DNA of 64,000 bases from Cupriavidus sp. AU9028 (lineage in GTDB: Bacteria > Pseudomonadota > Gammaproteobacteria > Burkholderiales > Burkholderiaceae): assembly GCF_019795295.1 (NCBI RefSeq), contig NZ_JAIMCG010000007.1, positions 62,001-126,000 on the forward strand, written 5' to 3'. Both the position numbers and the translations under genes were made by a program. Of this stretch, positions 55,402-63,989 are shown piece by piece. How positions within the stretch are numbered: the first letter of the stretch is position 1; each line of letters opens with the position of its first letter. The notes below the pieces were generated by a model, which was not told the origin of the DNA, ran no database searches, and worked only from the letters and a program-made list of their open reading frames with translations.

Positions 55402-56427
55402 ATGTCCCGACGCTCCTCCGCCCCGCCCGCCGGCACCGCCCGAGCGCGGCCCAAGCCGCAGCCGGAGTCGCACGAGCCGCGCCGCCGGCAGGAGGCGTTC
55501 ATCCGCCAGTACCTGGGCAAGCCGGACTCGGGCTGGCGCCAGCGCTGGTACACCATCATCTTCGAGGCGGACACCCGCCAGGGACAGCTGTTCGACGTCA
55601 CGCTGCTGCTGGCCATCGTCGCCAGCGTGCTGGTGGTGATGTTCGACAGCGTGCCGCACATCCACGCGCGCTTCGGCACACCGCTGACCGTGCTGGAGTG
55701 GACCTTCACGCTGGCCTTCACCGCCGAGTACCTGATGCGGGTACTGGTGGTGCGCCGGCCGCTGCGCTATGTCTTCAGCTTCTTCGGCATCATCGACTTC
55801 GTGTCGATCATGCCGACCTGGCTGGCCTTCTTCGTGCCCGAGCTCGCCTTCCTGATCGACGTGCGGCTGCTGCGGCTGCTGCGCGTGTTCCGCATCCTGA
55901 AGCTGACGGTCTATTTCGAGGAAGCGCAGATCCTGTACCGGGCGCTGGCCAACAGCCGCCGCAAGATCTTCGTGTTCCTGGGCACCGTGTTCATCATCAC
56001 GGTGATCCTCGGCACGGTGATGTACGTGGTCGAGGGCCCGGAGCACGGCTTCCACAGCATTCCGCTGAGCATGTACTGGGCGGTGGTGACGCTGACCACC
56101 ACCGGCTTCGGCGACATGGTGCCCAAGACCGCGGCCGGGCAATTCATCACCTCGCTGACCATCCTGCTGGGCTACGGCATCATCGCCTTCCCCACCGGGA
56201 TCGTCGGCGCCGAACTGGCGGCGAGCATCATCCGCCGGCCGCTGACCACGCGCACCTGCGTCTATTGCCTGACCGAGGGCCACGACCCGGACGCCAACTA
56301 CTGCCGGCATTGCGGCAAGCCGCTGCCGGCCTACCAGATGGACGACAGCGGCGACGAGGGCACCGCCACCGGCGCGGCCAGGTCCGCGGGCCAGGACGAC
56401 GGCAACCGCTCCGGCCCGCCTGGCTGA
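55402..56427 (+). CDS. Voltage-gated-type ion channel with C-terminal zinc ribbon
   Basis: Predicted potassium-channel-like protein of 341 aa. After a basic, disordered N-terminus (1-45) come S1 (about 63-80), S2-S3, and an S4 with positive charges every third residue (R155, R158, R161, R164, K167). The pore loop has the filter TTTGFGD at 222-228, a variant of TTVGYGD, between S5 and S6. The C-terminus carries CxxC-x11-CxxC (C266, C269, C281, C284), a zinc ribbon of the zinc-ribbon-DUF type. It sits between glcD and glcE in the same direction. Ion and gating are inferred. Confidence 0.9.
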   Translation: MSRRSSAPPAGTARARPKPQPESHEPRRRQEAFIRQYLGKPDSGWRQRWYTIIFEADTRQGQLFDVTLLLAIVASVLVVMFDSVPHIHARFGTPLTVLEWTFTLAFTAEYLMRVLVVRRPLRYVFSFFGIIDFVSIMPTWLAFFVPELAFLIDVRLLRLLRVFRILKLTVYFEEAQILYRALANSRRKIFVFLGTVFIITVILGTVMYVVEGPEHGFHSIPLSMYWAVVTLTTTGFGDMVPKTAAGQFITSLTILLGYGIIAFPTGIVGAELAASIIRRPLTTRTCVYCLTEGHDPDANYCRHCGKPLPAYQMDDSGDEGTATGAARSAGQDDGNRSGPPG

Positions 56428-56477
56428 CGCATCCCTGCCGACACAGAAGAACAGACCGAGACACCTATCCCCCAGCC

Positions 56478-57572
56478 ATGCAAGACAGCCCCGACGCCCT
56501 GCGCGATACCTTTCGCGACGTGATCCGGCGCGCCAGCGCCAGCCGCACGCCGCTGCGGCTGGCCGGCGGCCGCAGCAAGGACTTCTACGGGCAGACGCCC
56601 ACCGGCGAGCTGCTCGACACCCGCGGCTATGCCGGCATCGTCGATTACGATCCCGCCGAGCTGGTGATCACCGCGCGTTGCGGCACGCCGCTGCGCGAGA
56701 TCGAAGCGGCGCTCGCCGACCGCCGCCAGATGCTGGCTTTCGAGCCGCCGCACTTCGGCGCCGCCACGCTCGGCGGCGCGGTCGCGGCGGGACTGTCGGG
56801 TCCGCGCCGGCAGGCGGTCGGCGCGCTGCGCGACTTCGTGCTGGGCGTCAGCATGATGGACGGCCGTGGCGACGTGCTGCATTTCGGCGGACAGGTGATG
56901 AAGAACGTGGCGGGCTACGACGTGTCCCGGCTGCTGGCCGGCTCGATGGGCACGCTCGGCCTGATCCTGGACGTCTCGCTGAAGGTGCTGCCGCTGCCGT
57001 TCGACGACGCCACGCTGCGCTTCGAACTGGCGCAGGACGAAGCGCTGCGGCGCCTGAACGAATGGGGCGGACAGCCGCTGCCGATCGCCGCCTCGGCCTG
57101 GCACGACGGCGTGCTCTGGGTGCGGCTGTCGGGCGCGGCGGCCGCGCTGCGCGCCGCACGGGAGCGCCTGGGCGGCGAAGCGGTCGATCCGGATGCCGCC
57201 GCAACGCTGTGGCATCAGCTGCGCGAGCAGACCCACGCGTTCTTCGCGCCCGCGCATGCCGGCGCGCCGCTGTGGCGCCTGGCGGTGCCGACCACCGCCG
57301 CGCCACTGCCGCTGCCGGGCGATGGCGCGCTGCTGGTCGAATGGGGCGGCGGGCAGCGCTGGTGGCTGCCGGCGCAGCCGGTGCCGGCGGCGCAGGTGCG
57401 CGCGGTCGCGCTGGCCGCGGGCGGCCACGCCACCCTCTTTCGCAACGGCGACAAGGACGAAGGCGTGTTCACGCCGCTGGCCGCGCCGCTGGCGGCGATC
57501 CAGGCCCGCCTGAAGGCCGCCTTCGACCCCGCCGGCATCTTCAACCCGGGACGGATGTACCCCTCGCTCTGA
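56478..57572 (+). CDS. glcE: Glycolate oxidase subunit GlcE
   Basis: FAD-binding subunit of glycolate dehydrogenase (364 aa). It has a PCMH-type FAD domain (LRLAGGRSKDFYG near 26-38; LAFEPPHFGAATLGGAVAAGLSGPRR near 92-117; GSMGTLGLILDVSLKVLP near 155-172) but a reduced C-terminal domain, as is usual for GlcE. The end KAAFDPAGIFNPGRMYPSL matches the family. It is separated from glcD by the ion channel gene and followed by glcF after 59 bp. Confidence 0.95.
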   Translation: MQDSPDALRDTFRDVIRRASASRTPLRLAGGRSKDFYGQTPTGELLDTRGYAGIVDYDPAELVITARCGTPLREIEAALADRRQMLAFEPPHFGAATLGGAVAAGLSGPRRQAVGALRDFVLGVSMMDGRGDVLHFGGQVMKNVAGYDVSRLLAGSMGTLGLILDVSLKVLPLPFDDATLRFELAQDEALRRLNEWGGQPLPIAASAWHDGVLWVRLSGAAAALRAARERLGGEAVDPDAAATLWHQLREQTHAFFAPAHAGAPLWRLAVPTTAAPLPLPGDGALLVEWGGGQRWWLPAQPVPAAQVRAVALAAGGHATLFRNGDKDEGVFTPLAAPLAAIQARLKAAFDPAGIFNPGRMYPSL

Positions 57573-57631
57573 TCGTCCCACCACCGGATCCTGCCCTGCC
57601 GCCAATGGCGGCGGGCCCTGACGAAGCCATC

Positions 57632-58876
57632 ATGCAGACCACCCTCGCTGACTTCCTGCGCGACACGCCCGATGGCGAAGAAGCCAAGGCCATCATCGGC
57701 AAATGCGTGCATTGCGGCTTCTGTACCGCGACCTGTCCCACCTACCAGCTGCTCGGCGACGAGCTCGACGGTCCGCGCGGCCGCATCTACCTGATGAAGC
57801 AGGCGGTAGAAGGCAACCCGGTCACCGACAGCACCCGGATGCATCTGGACCGCTGCCTGACCTGCCGCAACTGCGAATCGACCTGCCCCTCGGGCGTGCG
57901 CTACGGACGCCTGGTCGATATCGGCCGGCAGGTGGTCGAGGACCGGCTCGACTCGCAGGGCATGCGCCGGCCGCTGCGGCAGCGTCTGACGCGCTGGGCA
58001 CTGCGCGAGGGGCTGACGCGGCCTCGCCTGTTCGGCGCGGCGATGCGCGCGGGCCAGCTGGCTCGCCCGCTGCTGCCGCCCGTGCTGCGCAACAAGGTGC
58101 CGGTGTCCCGCCCGGCAAGCGCGTGGCCGCAGCGCGAGCATGCCCGCAAGATGTTGCTGCTGGCCGGATGCGTGCAGCCGTCGATGTCGCCGGACATCAA
58201 CCCGGCCACCGCGCGCGTGCTGGATCGCCTTGGCGTGCAGCTGGTGGTGGCGCGGGAAGCCGGATGCTGCGGTGCGATCCGTTATCACAACGGTGATCAA
58301 CCCGGCGGGCTGGACGACATGCGCCGCAACATCGACGCCTGGTGGCCGCATGTCGAGGCGGGCGTAGAAGCAATCGTGATGAACGCCTCCGGTTGCGGGG
58401 CGCTGGTGCGCGAGTATGGCCACCTGCTGCGCAACGACCCCGTCTATGCGCAGCGGGCCGCCCGCATCTCGGCGCTCACGCGCGATGTCTCCGAACTGCT
58501 GCCCGAGTTCGATGCCCAGTTGCGGACGCTGGCCGAGGCCGCGCCGGAACCGCGCGAACGGGTGGCCTGGCACCCGCCGTGCACCCTGCAGCACGGGCAG
58601 CAGATCCGCGGCAAGGTCGAATCGCTCTTGACCGCACTCGGCGTGGAAGTCAAACTCTGCGCTGACAGCCACCTGTGCTGCGGCTCGGCGGGTACCTACT
58701 CGGTACTGCAGCCCGAGCTGGCTTATCGCCTGCGCGACAACAAGCTCGCCAACCTGCAAGCCACGCAGCCGGACACCATCGTGTCGGCCAATATCGGCTG
58801 CATCACCCACCTGCAAAGCGGCACGCAGACGCCGGTGTTGCACTGGATCGAACTGGTGGACCGCATTCTGCCCTGA
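57632..58876 (+). CDS. glcF: Glycolate oxidase iron-sulfur subunit GlcF
   Basis: Carries electrons from GlcD/GlcE to the quinone pool. The 414-aa protein has two [4Fe-4S] motifs: CVHCGFCTATCP near 25-36 and CLTCRNCESTCP near 75-86, followed by two CCG-type heterodisulfide-reductase domains, one around REAGCCGAIRYHNG near 210 and the other around SHLCCGSAGTY near 350. All cysteines of these motifs are present. It closes the glcD-channel-glcE-glcF unit; the LrgA-like gene follows after 96 bp. Confidence 0.96.
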   Translation: MQTTLADFLRDTPDGEEAKAIIGKCVHCGFCTATCPTYQLLGDELDGPRGRIYLMKQAVEGNPVTDSTRMHLDRCLTCRNCESTCPSGVRYGRLVDIGRQVVEDRLDSQGMRRPLRQRLTRWALREGLTRPRLFGAAMRAGQLARPLLPPVLRNKVPVSRPASAWPQREHARKMLLLAGCVQPSMSPDINPATARVLDRLGVQLVVAREAGCCGAIRYHNGDQPGGLDDMRRNIDAWWPHVEAGVEAIVMNASGCGALVREYGHLLRNDPVYAQRAARISALTRDVSELLPEFDAQLRTLAEAAPEPRERVAWHPPCTLQHGQQIRGKVESLLTALGVEVKLCADSHLCCGSAGTYSVLQPELAYRLRDNKLANLQATQPDTIVSANIGCITHLQSGTQTPVLHWIELVDRILP

Positions 58877-58972
58877 GCCGCCTCGCGTGGCTGGCGGGCC
58901 AGGGAGGCTGTGCGCGGATGGCGCCGGGCGGGCGTCATCCTCTTTTCCCCGCCTCCCCGGCCCGTCGATCGA

Positions 58973-59353
58973 ATGCTGCAAACGTTTGCGATCCTGCTTG
59001 TCTTCCAGTCCGTCGGCGAAGTGCTCAGCTTCGCGCTGCGGCTGCCGGTACCCGGGCCCGTCATCGGCATGATGCTGCTGTTCTGCTGGCTCGCCGTCGA
59101 CGACCGCCTGCTGCCGGTGATCCAGGACACCTCGTCGGCACTGCTGCGCCACCTGTCGCTGCTGTTCGTGCCGGCCGGGGTCGGCATCATGGTCCACGCG
59201 CACCGGATCGGCGGCGAATGGCTGCCCATCGTCGTCGCGCTGGTGCTGTCGACCTGGCTGGCGATCGCCACCACCGCGCTGGTCACGCGCGCGCTGATGC
59301 GGCGCGAGTCAGCCCGTCACGGCGGCGAGCCGGCGGACAAGGGGCAGGCATGA
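58973..59353 (+). CDS. LrgA/CidA-family membrane protein
   Basis: Predicted four-helix membrane protein of 126 aa. The family pattern is LQTFAILLVFQSVGEVLSF, PVPGPVIGMMLLFCWL near 28-43 and LSLLFVPAGVGIMVH near 70-84. In Staphylococcus the Cid/Lrg proteins are holin-like and linked to pyruvate or acetate transport and cell death; in Gram-negatives and plastids (PLGG1) LrgB-type partners export glycolate or glycerate. It is coupled to the LrgB gene by ATGA and follows glcF, which makes a glycolate-related role worth testing. Confidence 0.9.
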   Translation: MLQTFAILLVFQSVGEVLSFALRLPVPGPVIGMMLLFCWLAVDDRLLPVIQDTSSALLRHLSLLFVPAGVGIMVHAHRIGGEWLPIVVALVLSTWLAIATTALVTRALMRRESARHGGEPADKGQA

Positions 59354-60072
59354 CGCCGCGGCTCAGCGAAATCTGGGTCTACCTCGCCGCCAGCCCGCTG
59401 CTGGGGCTGACCGCGACGCTGCTGGCCTATGTCCTCGCCTTCCGCATCTACGAACGCAGCCGATTTTCGCCGCTGGCCAATCCGGTGCTGATTTCCGTCG
59501 CGCTGCTGGTGGCCGTGCTGACCGTCACCGGCACGCCTTACCAGACCTATTTCGACGGCGCCCAGTTCGTCCACTTCCTGCTCGGTCCGGCCACCGTCGC
59601 GCTGGCGGTGCCGCTCTACCTGCAGTTGCCCAAGCTTCGGGCGCATGTCTTTCCGCTGCTGGTGGGACTGCTGGCGGGCTCGGCCGTGGCGGTCGTATCG
59701 GCGGTCGGCATCGCCTGGCTGCTGGGCGGATCGCCCGAGGTGCTGCGCTCGCTGGCGCCGAAGTCCGTGACCATCCCCATTGCCATGGGCGTCGCCGAGA
59801 AGATCGGCGGCCTGCCCTCCCTGACCGCGGTGCTGGTAATGGCCACCGGCATCATCGGCGCGGTCAGTACCACGCGCCTGCTGAACCTGCTGCGCGTGCG
59901 CGACTACAGCGTGCGCGGCTTTGCCACCGGCCTTGCCGCCCACGGCATCGGCACGGCACGTGCTTTCCAGGTCAGCGAGGAAGCCGGCGCGTTCGCCGCG
60001 CTCGGCATGGGGCTCAATGGCGTATTGACCGCCGTGCTGGTGCCGCTGGTGGCCGCCTGGCTGCCGCGCTAG
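59350..60072 (+). CDS. LrgB/CidB-family membrane protein
   Basis: Predicted 240-aa membrane protein with about 6-7 helices. LrgB motifs include FVHFLLGPATVALAVPLY near 75-92, SLAPKSVTIPIAMGVAEKIGG near 136-156 and ATGLAAHGIGTARAFQ-type segment FATGLAAHGIGTARAF near 195. It overlaps the LrgA-like gene by ATGA. Plant PLGG1, an LrgB homologue, transports glycolate and glycerate in photorespiration; with glcDEF next door, a glycolate permease function is a reasonable inference, not shown. Confidence 0.92.
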   Translation: MTPRLSEIWVYLAASPLLGLTATLLAYVLAFRIYERSRFSPLANPVLISVALLVAVLTVTGTPYQTYFDGAQFVHFLLGPATVALAVPLYLQLPKLRAHVFPLLVGLLAGSAVAVVSAVGIAWLLGGSPEVLRSLAPKSVTIPIAMGVAEKIGGLPSLTAVLVMATGIIGAVSTTRLLNLLRVRDYSVRGFATGLAAHGIGTARAFQVSEEAGAFAALGMGLNGVLTAVLVPLVAAWLPR

Positions 60073-60111
60073 CCTCCGACGCAAGCGCGTCCGGGCGGTG
60101 GCTCGACCGTG

Positions 60112-60120
60112 CCCCCCCCC
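60112..60120 (+). repeat. Homopolymeric C9 tract
   Basis: Nine consecutive C residues lie 84 bp before the BCCT transporter ATG and 40 bp after the LrgB stop. Slippage at such tracts is a known source of expression variation. No frame is interrupted. Confidence 0.6.
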
Positions 60121-60203
60121 GCGCGTGCGGGCCTGTCCTGTCGTTCCGTGCGGCCCCGCCGCCCAGCTCCGCCGGCCCCGGAGCCACGTAAGAAGGGGAA
60201 ATC

Positions 60204-61760
60204 ATGGTTTTCAGAATTGCACTGACGCTCGTGTCCATCTTCGTTGCCTGGGGAATCGTGTCTCCCGGCAGCCTGGGGGAGTCCATGCAGTGGCTGCTGA
60301 CCGGGGTGATCGGGCGGGTCGGCTGGTTCTACCTGCTGGCGATGTTCGGCTTCCTGGTGTTCGCGCTCTACCTGGCGTTCAGCCGCTTCGGCTACATCCG
60401 TCTGGGGGGCGAAGACGCGGAGCCGCACTTTCACCGCGTCAGCTGGTTCTCGATGCTGTTCGCCGCCGGCATGGGCATCGGCCTGGTGTTCTGGGGCGTG
60501 GCCGAACCGGTCTCGCACTACGCCAAGCCGCCGCTCGGGCTGGAACCGCTGAGTCCCCAATCGGCCGGCGCGGGCCTGCGTTTTGCCTTCTTCCACTGGG
60601 GACTGCAGCCCTGGGCCGCCTATTCGATCATTGCGCTCGCGCTGGCCTTCTTCCAGTTCAACCGCAATCGCCCGATGCTGATCAGCACCACCTTCGAGCC
60701 GCTGATCGGCGCGCGCGCCAATGGCCCGATCGGCAAGGCGATCGATGTGCTGGCGCTGATCGCCACGGCCTTCGGCGTGGCGACGTCGCTCGGCCTGGGA
60801 GCGATGCAGATCGGCGCCGGGCTGGAGCGCGTGTTCGGCGTGCCCAATACCGTGGCGGCCGAGCTGATCGTCATCGCCGTGGCCAGCGCCCTTTATATCG
60901 CCTCGTCGATGAGCGGGCTGACGCGCGGCATCCAGTGGCTCAGCAACTTCAACATGCTGCTGGCGCTGTTGCTGTTGCTGTCCGTGTTCGTGCTCGGCCC
61001 CACCTCCTTCATCCTCGATGCGGCCACCACCACGCTGGGCGCCTACCTCGACGGACTGGTCGGCATGAGTCTGCGCATGACGCCGTTCAGCCGCGGCACC
61101 TGGGTAGCCGACTGGACGCTGTTCTACTGGGCGTGGTGGATCGCGTGGGCGCCGTTCGTGGGCACCTTCATCGCCCGTATCTCGTATGGCCGCACGGTGC
61201 GCGAATTCATCATCGGCGTGCTGCTGGTGCCGTCGATCATCAGCTTCCTGTGGTTCTCGGTATTCGGCGGAGCCGGCCTGTACGCCGCCATCTTCGAACA
61301 GGTGCCCATCGTCCAGGCAGTGCAGCAGGACGCCTCGCTCGCGCTGTTCGCGCTGCTCGACGCCTATCCGGCCGCCACGCTGACCTCGATCGTGGCGATC
61401 CTGCTGGTGCTGGTGTTCTTCGTCACCTCGGCGGATTCGGCCACCTATGTGCTGGGCATGATGTCGGACCGCGGCAACCCGCAACCGCCGTCCCGCTACA
61501 AGCTGACGTGGGGCCTGTTGATCGCGCTGATCGCCGGCGTGCTGCTGCTGTCGGGCGGGCTGGAAGGGTTGCAGGCCATGTCGATCCTGGCGGCGCTGCC
61601 CTTCGCCATCGTCATGTCGCTGATGTGCGTGGCGCTGTTCCGCGCCATGGACGAGGAATCGACCAGCCTGTCCCGCCGGCGCCACGCCCGCGACCGGCTG
61701 CTGGAGCGCCTGCTGCGCGAGCGTGAAACCGCGCCGGCCCCAGGACCGCCACAGGACTGA
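60204..61760 (+). CDS. BCCT-family transporter
   Basis: Predicted betaine/choline/carnitine-type secondary transporter of 518 aa with 12 helices. Diagnostic are GMGIGLVFWGVAEPVSHY near 91-108 and the Trp-rich signature DWTLFYWAWWIAWAPFVGTF near 302-321. The central substrate box shows aromatic residues as expected, but charge-pattern discrimination between Na+ and H+ coupling is not possible by eye. The C-terminal 25 residues are basic, and such tails are osmosensors in BetP. GTAAGAAGGGG precedes the ATG. It follows the LrgAB pair by 131 bp; substrate unassigned. Confidence 0.92.
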   Translation: MVFRIALTLVSIFVAWGIVSPGSLGESMQWLLTGVIGRVGWFYLLAMFGFLVFALYLAFSRFGYIRLGGEDAEPHFHRVSWFSMLFAAGMGIGLVFWGVAEPVSHYAKPPLGLEPLSPQSAGAGLRFAFFHWGLQPWAAYSIIALALAFFQFNRNRPMLISTTFEPLIGARANGPIGKAIDVLALIATAFGVATSLGLGAMQIGAGLERVFGVPNTVAAELIVIAVASALYIASSMSGLTRGIQWLSNFNMLLALLLLLSVFVLGPTSFILDAATTTLGAYLDGLVGMSLRMTPFSRGTWVADWTLFYWAWWIAWAPFVGTFIARISYGRTVREFIIGVLLVPSIISFLWFSVFGGAGLYAAIFEQVPIVQAVQQDASLALFALLDAYPAATLTSIVAILLVLVFFVTSADSATYVLGMMSDRGNPQPPSRYKLTWGLLIALIAGVLLLSGGLEGLQAMSILAALPFAIVMSLMCVALFRAMDEESTSLSRRRHARDRLLERLLRERETAPAPGPPQD

Positions 61761-61868
61761 TGCCGTCACGGCGCCTTTCGCATGTGCGCCATGCCGCTGT
61801 GTCGCGCCTGGCACAGGCATTACCGTAGCGTCACCGGACGGGCACGGCGGCGCCGTGCGCCGCCCCTT

Positions 61869-61916
61869 GCAGTTCGCAGTCGCAGTCGCAGTCGAAGTCG
61901 AAGTTGAAGTTTGCAG
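61869..61916 (+). repeat. Imperfect 6-bp tandem repeat
   Basis: About eight units of a CAGTCG/AAGTCG-type hexamer (GCAGTC GCAGTC then GAAGTC GAAGTT) fill this stretch, 56 bp upstream of the lipoprotein gene. Hexamers do not change reading frame. Confidence 0.7.
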
Positions 61917-61971
61917 TCCCGCAGTGGTGTACCGACGCAGCAAACCAACCATAACGATCTGGAGACAAAGC

Positions 61972-63441
61972 ATGCAGGGACCCATCTGGAAAACCGCCGC
62001 GCTGGCCATGGCCGCCGCGGCAACGCTGCTCGCCGGTTGTGGCGGGGACGATGACGATCCGGTCGTCACCCCTCCGCCCTCGCCGCCGCCGGCACCGGAA
62101 GAACGACGGGCGCAGGATGACCGGACCTTCACGGTCGATCCGGCCACGCTGCCCTTCCAGGCCCTGGCCGGCGCGCCCGACGCGGACCGCTGGTGGGGGC
62201 AGCTCGACGGCAGCGGCTATCGCATCGAAGTGCCCAGGAACTGGAACGGCAGGCTGGTGATGTATGCCCACGGCTATGCCGGCACCGGACCGGGGCTGAA
62301 CGTCAGCAACCCGTCCATCCGCCGCCATCTGCTCGAGGCCGGCTATGCCTGGGCGGCATCGAGCTACTCCAAGAACTACTACGATGTGCGCGTCGGCGTG
62401 GAGGACACCAACGCGCTGGCGCTGGCGTTCCAGCGCATCGCCAGCGAGAACGGCCGCACGCTCGCGGCACCTTCGCGGCTCTATATCGTCGGCCATTCGA
62501 TGGGCGGGCACGTGGCGGCGGCCGCGGTGGACGAGGAGAACATCGCCTCGGCCAAGCATTCGGTGCGCTATCACGGCGCGGTGCCGATGTGCGGGGTGAT
62601 GGGCGACACCGAGCTGTTCAACTACTTCGCTGCCTACCAGACCGCCGCGCAGCAGCTGGCCGGCTTCCCGGCCACTGCCTGGCCGGTGGCGAACTGGGCC
62701 GACATTGCCGCAGCGGTACGATCGGCGCTGTTCGTCGCCTACCCCGGCCAGACCACCGCGCAAGGCGATCGGCTCAAGCAGGTCGTCAAGGGCCTGACCG
62801 GCGGCGAACGTCCGCTGTTCGACATCAGCTTCGGCGGTCCGGCCGCGCAGGGACTGCAGGACGCGGTGTGGAGCACGTTCGGCCAGGACGGCAGCGTCAA
62901 TGGCATCCTCAACGCCAACGTGGCCAACACCGAGGGCATTACCTTCCAGCTCGACAACAACGCCGCCGTGTCGGCGCTGGAGCAGTCGTTCAATGCATCG
63001 ATCTACCGGGTGAAGGGAAGCGAGGAAGCCAACCGTGCGCGCCGCGACGGCCTGCGCTGGATCCCCAGGGCGAACGCCCGCATCGGCGTGCCGGTGGTCA
63101 CGCTGCATACGCTGGGCGACATGTACGTGCCGTTCAGCATGCAGCAGATCTACAAACGCCGCGCCGACAGCAACGGCACCGCAAACTGGCTTGTGCAGCG
63201 CGCCATCCGCGGCATCAGCCATTGCGACTTCACCGTGGCCGAGCAGGCGCGCGCCTTCGACGACATGGTGAACTGGGAGCAGAACGGCGTGCGGCCGGAA
63301 GGCGATGAGGTGCTGGACGCGGGCGTCGTGGCAGCGGCCAACTATGGCTGCCGCTTCACCGACAACACGCTCGGCGTGGACGACTCCGCCAGCACGGCGG
63401 GGCTGCGTCAGCTGGTGCAGCAGACCGCGCCCTGCCAGTAA
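61972..63441 (+). CDS. Lipoprotein alpha/beta hydrolase
   Basis: Predicted outer-envelope lipoprotein of 489 aa. The signal peptide ends in lipobox LAGC with the lipidated Cys at 23, followed by an acidic, Pro-rich linker. An alpha/beta-hydrolase domain follows: oxyanion-type HGYAGTG near 100-106, nucleophile elbow GHSMGG with Ser176, acid Asp383 in TLGDMYVP and His417 in ISHCDF. The triad is therefore complete. Substrate unknown; it might be an esterase or PHB-oligomer/polyester hydrolase, a guess. The start is chosen for a GGAGA ribosome site and the lipobox. Confidence 0.88.
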   Translation: MQGPIWKTAALAMAAAATLLAGCGGDDDDPVVTPPPSPPPAPEERRAQDDRTFTVDPATLPFQALAGAPDADRWWGQLDGSGYRIEVPRNWNGRLVMYAHGYAGTGPGLNVSNPSIRRHLLEAGYAWAASSYSKNYYDVRVGVEDTNALALAFQRIASENGRTLAAPSRLYIVGHSMGGHVAAAAVDEENIASAKHSVRYHGAVPMCGVMGDTELFNYFAAYQTAAQQLAGFPATAWPVANWADIAAAVRSALFVAYPGQTTAQGDRLKQVVKGLTGGERPLFDISFGGPAAQGLQDAVWSTFGQDGSVNGILNANVANTEGITFQLDNNAAVSALEQSFNASIYRVKGSEEANRARRDGLRWIPRANARIGVPVVTLHTLGDMYVPFSMQQIYKRRADSNGTANWLVQRAIRGISHCDFTVAEQARAFDDMVNWEQNGVRPEGDEVLDAGVVAAANYGCRFTDNTLGVDDSASTAGLRQLVQQTAPCQ

Positions 63442-63471
63442 GCGCAGCGCGGTGCAGGATCGTCGGTGCAA

Positions 63472-63505
63472 GACGGTTCATCCCGCCACGGCGGGATGAA
63501 CCGTC
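63472..63505. terminator. Perfect hairpin between convergent genes
   Basis: A perfect 15-bp stem (63472-63486 with 63491-63505, loop CACG) ends one base before the glutathione peroxidase stop codon and serves both convergent genes. There is no U-tract on either side. Confidence 0.65.
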
Positions 63506-63506
63506 G

Positions 63507-63989
63507 CTACCCGAGCAGCGCCTCGATATCGGCCTTGATGTCCTCCGGCCGCGTGGTCGGTGCATAGCGCTTGAATACGGTGCCATCGCGGCGCAGCAGG
63601 AACTTGGTGAAATTCCACTTGATCGCGCCGATGCCGAGCAGCCCCGGCGCTTCCGAGGTCAGCCAGCGATAGAGCGGATGGGCATTGGCGCCATTGACGT
63701 CGATCTTGGCGAACAGCGGGAACCGCACCCGGAAGCGCGTTTCACAGAAGGCGCCGATCTGCTGCGCATCGCCCGGCTCCTGCTTGCCGAACTGGTTGCA
63801 GGGGAACGCCAGCACGTTGAAGCCGCGCGGGCCGTATTCCTCCTGCAACTGCTGCAGCCCCGCGTACTGCGGGGTGAAGCCGCACTCGCTGGCGGTATTG
63901 ACGATCAGCAGCACCTGCCCGTCGAAACGGGACAGCGGCACGGATTCGCCCGCGAGCGACTCGGCGGTGAACTGGTAGACGTTGTTCAT
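63507..63989 (-). CDS. Glutathione peroxidase
   Basis: Thiol peroxidase of 160 aa that reduces hydroperoxides. The peroxidatic Cys is at 36 in NTASECGFTPQY, a resolving-type Cys lies in FPCNQFGKQEPG near 63-74, and the WNFTKFLL motif near 125 completes the active site. With Cys rather than selenocysteine, it is of the BtuE/Gpx type that usually uses thioredoxin. The gene is complete: the ATG is at 63987-63989, and 11 bp remain to the window edge. No signal peptide, so cytosolic. Confidence 0.96.
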   Translation of the reverse strand: MNNVYQFTAESLAGESVPLSRFDGQVLLIVNTASECGFTPQYAGLQQLQEEYGPRGFNVLAFPCNQFGKQEPGDAQQIGAFCETRFRVRFPLFAKIDVNGANAHPLYRWLTSEAPGLLGIGAIKWNFTKFLLRRDGTVFKRYAPTTRPEDIKADIEALLG

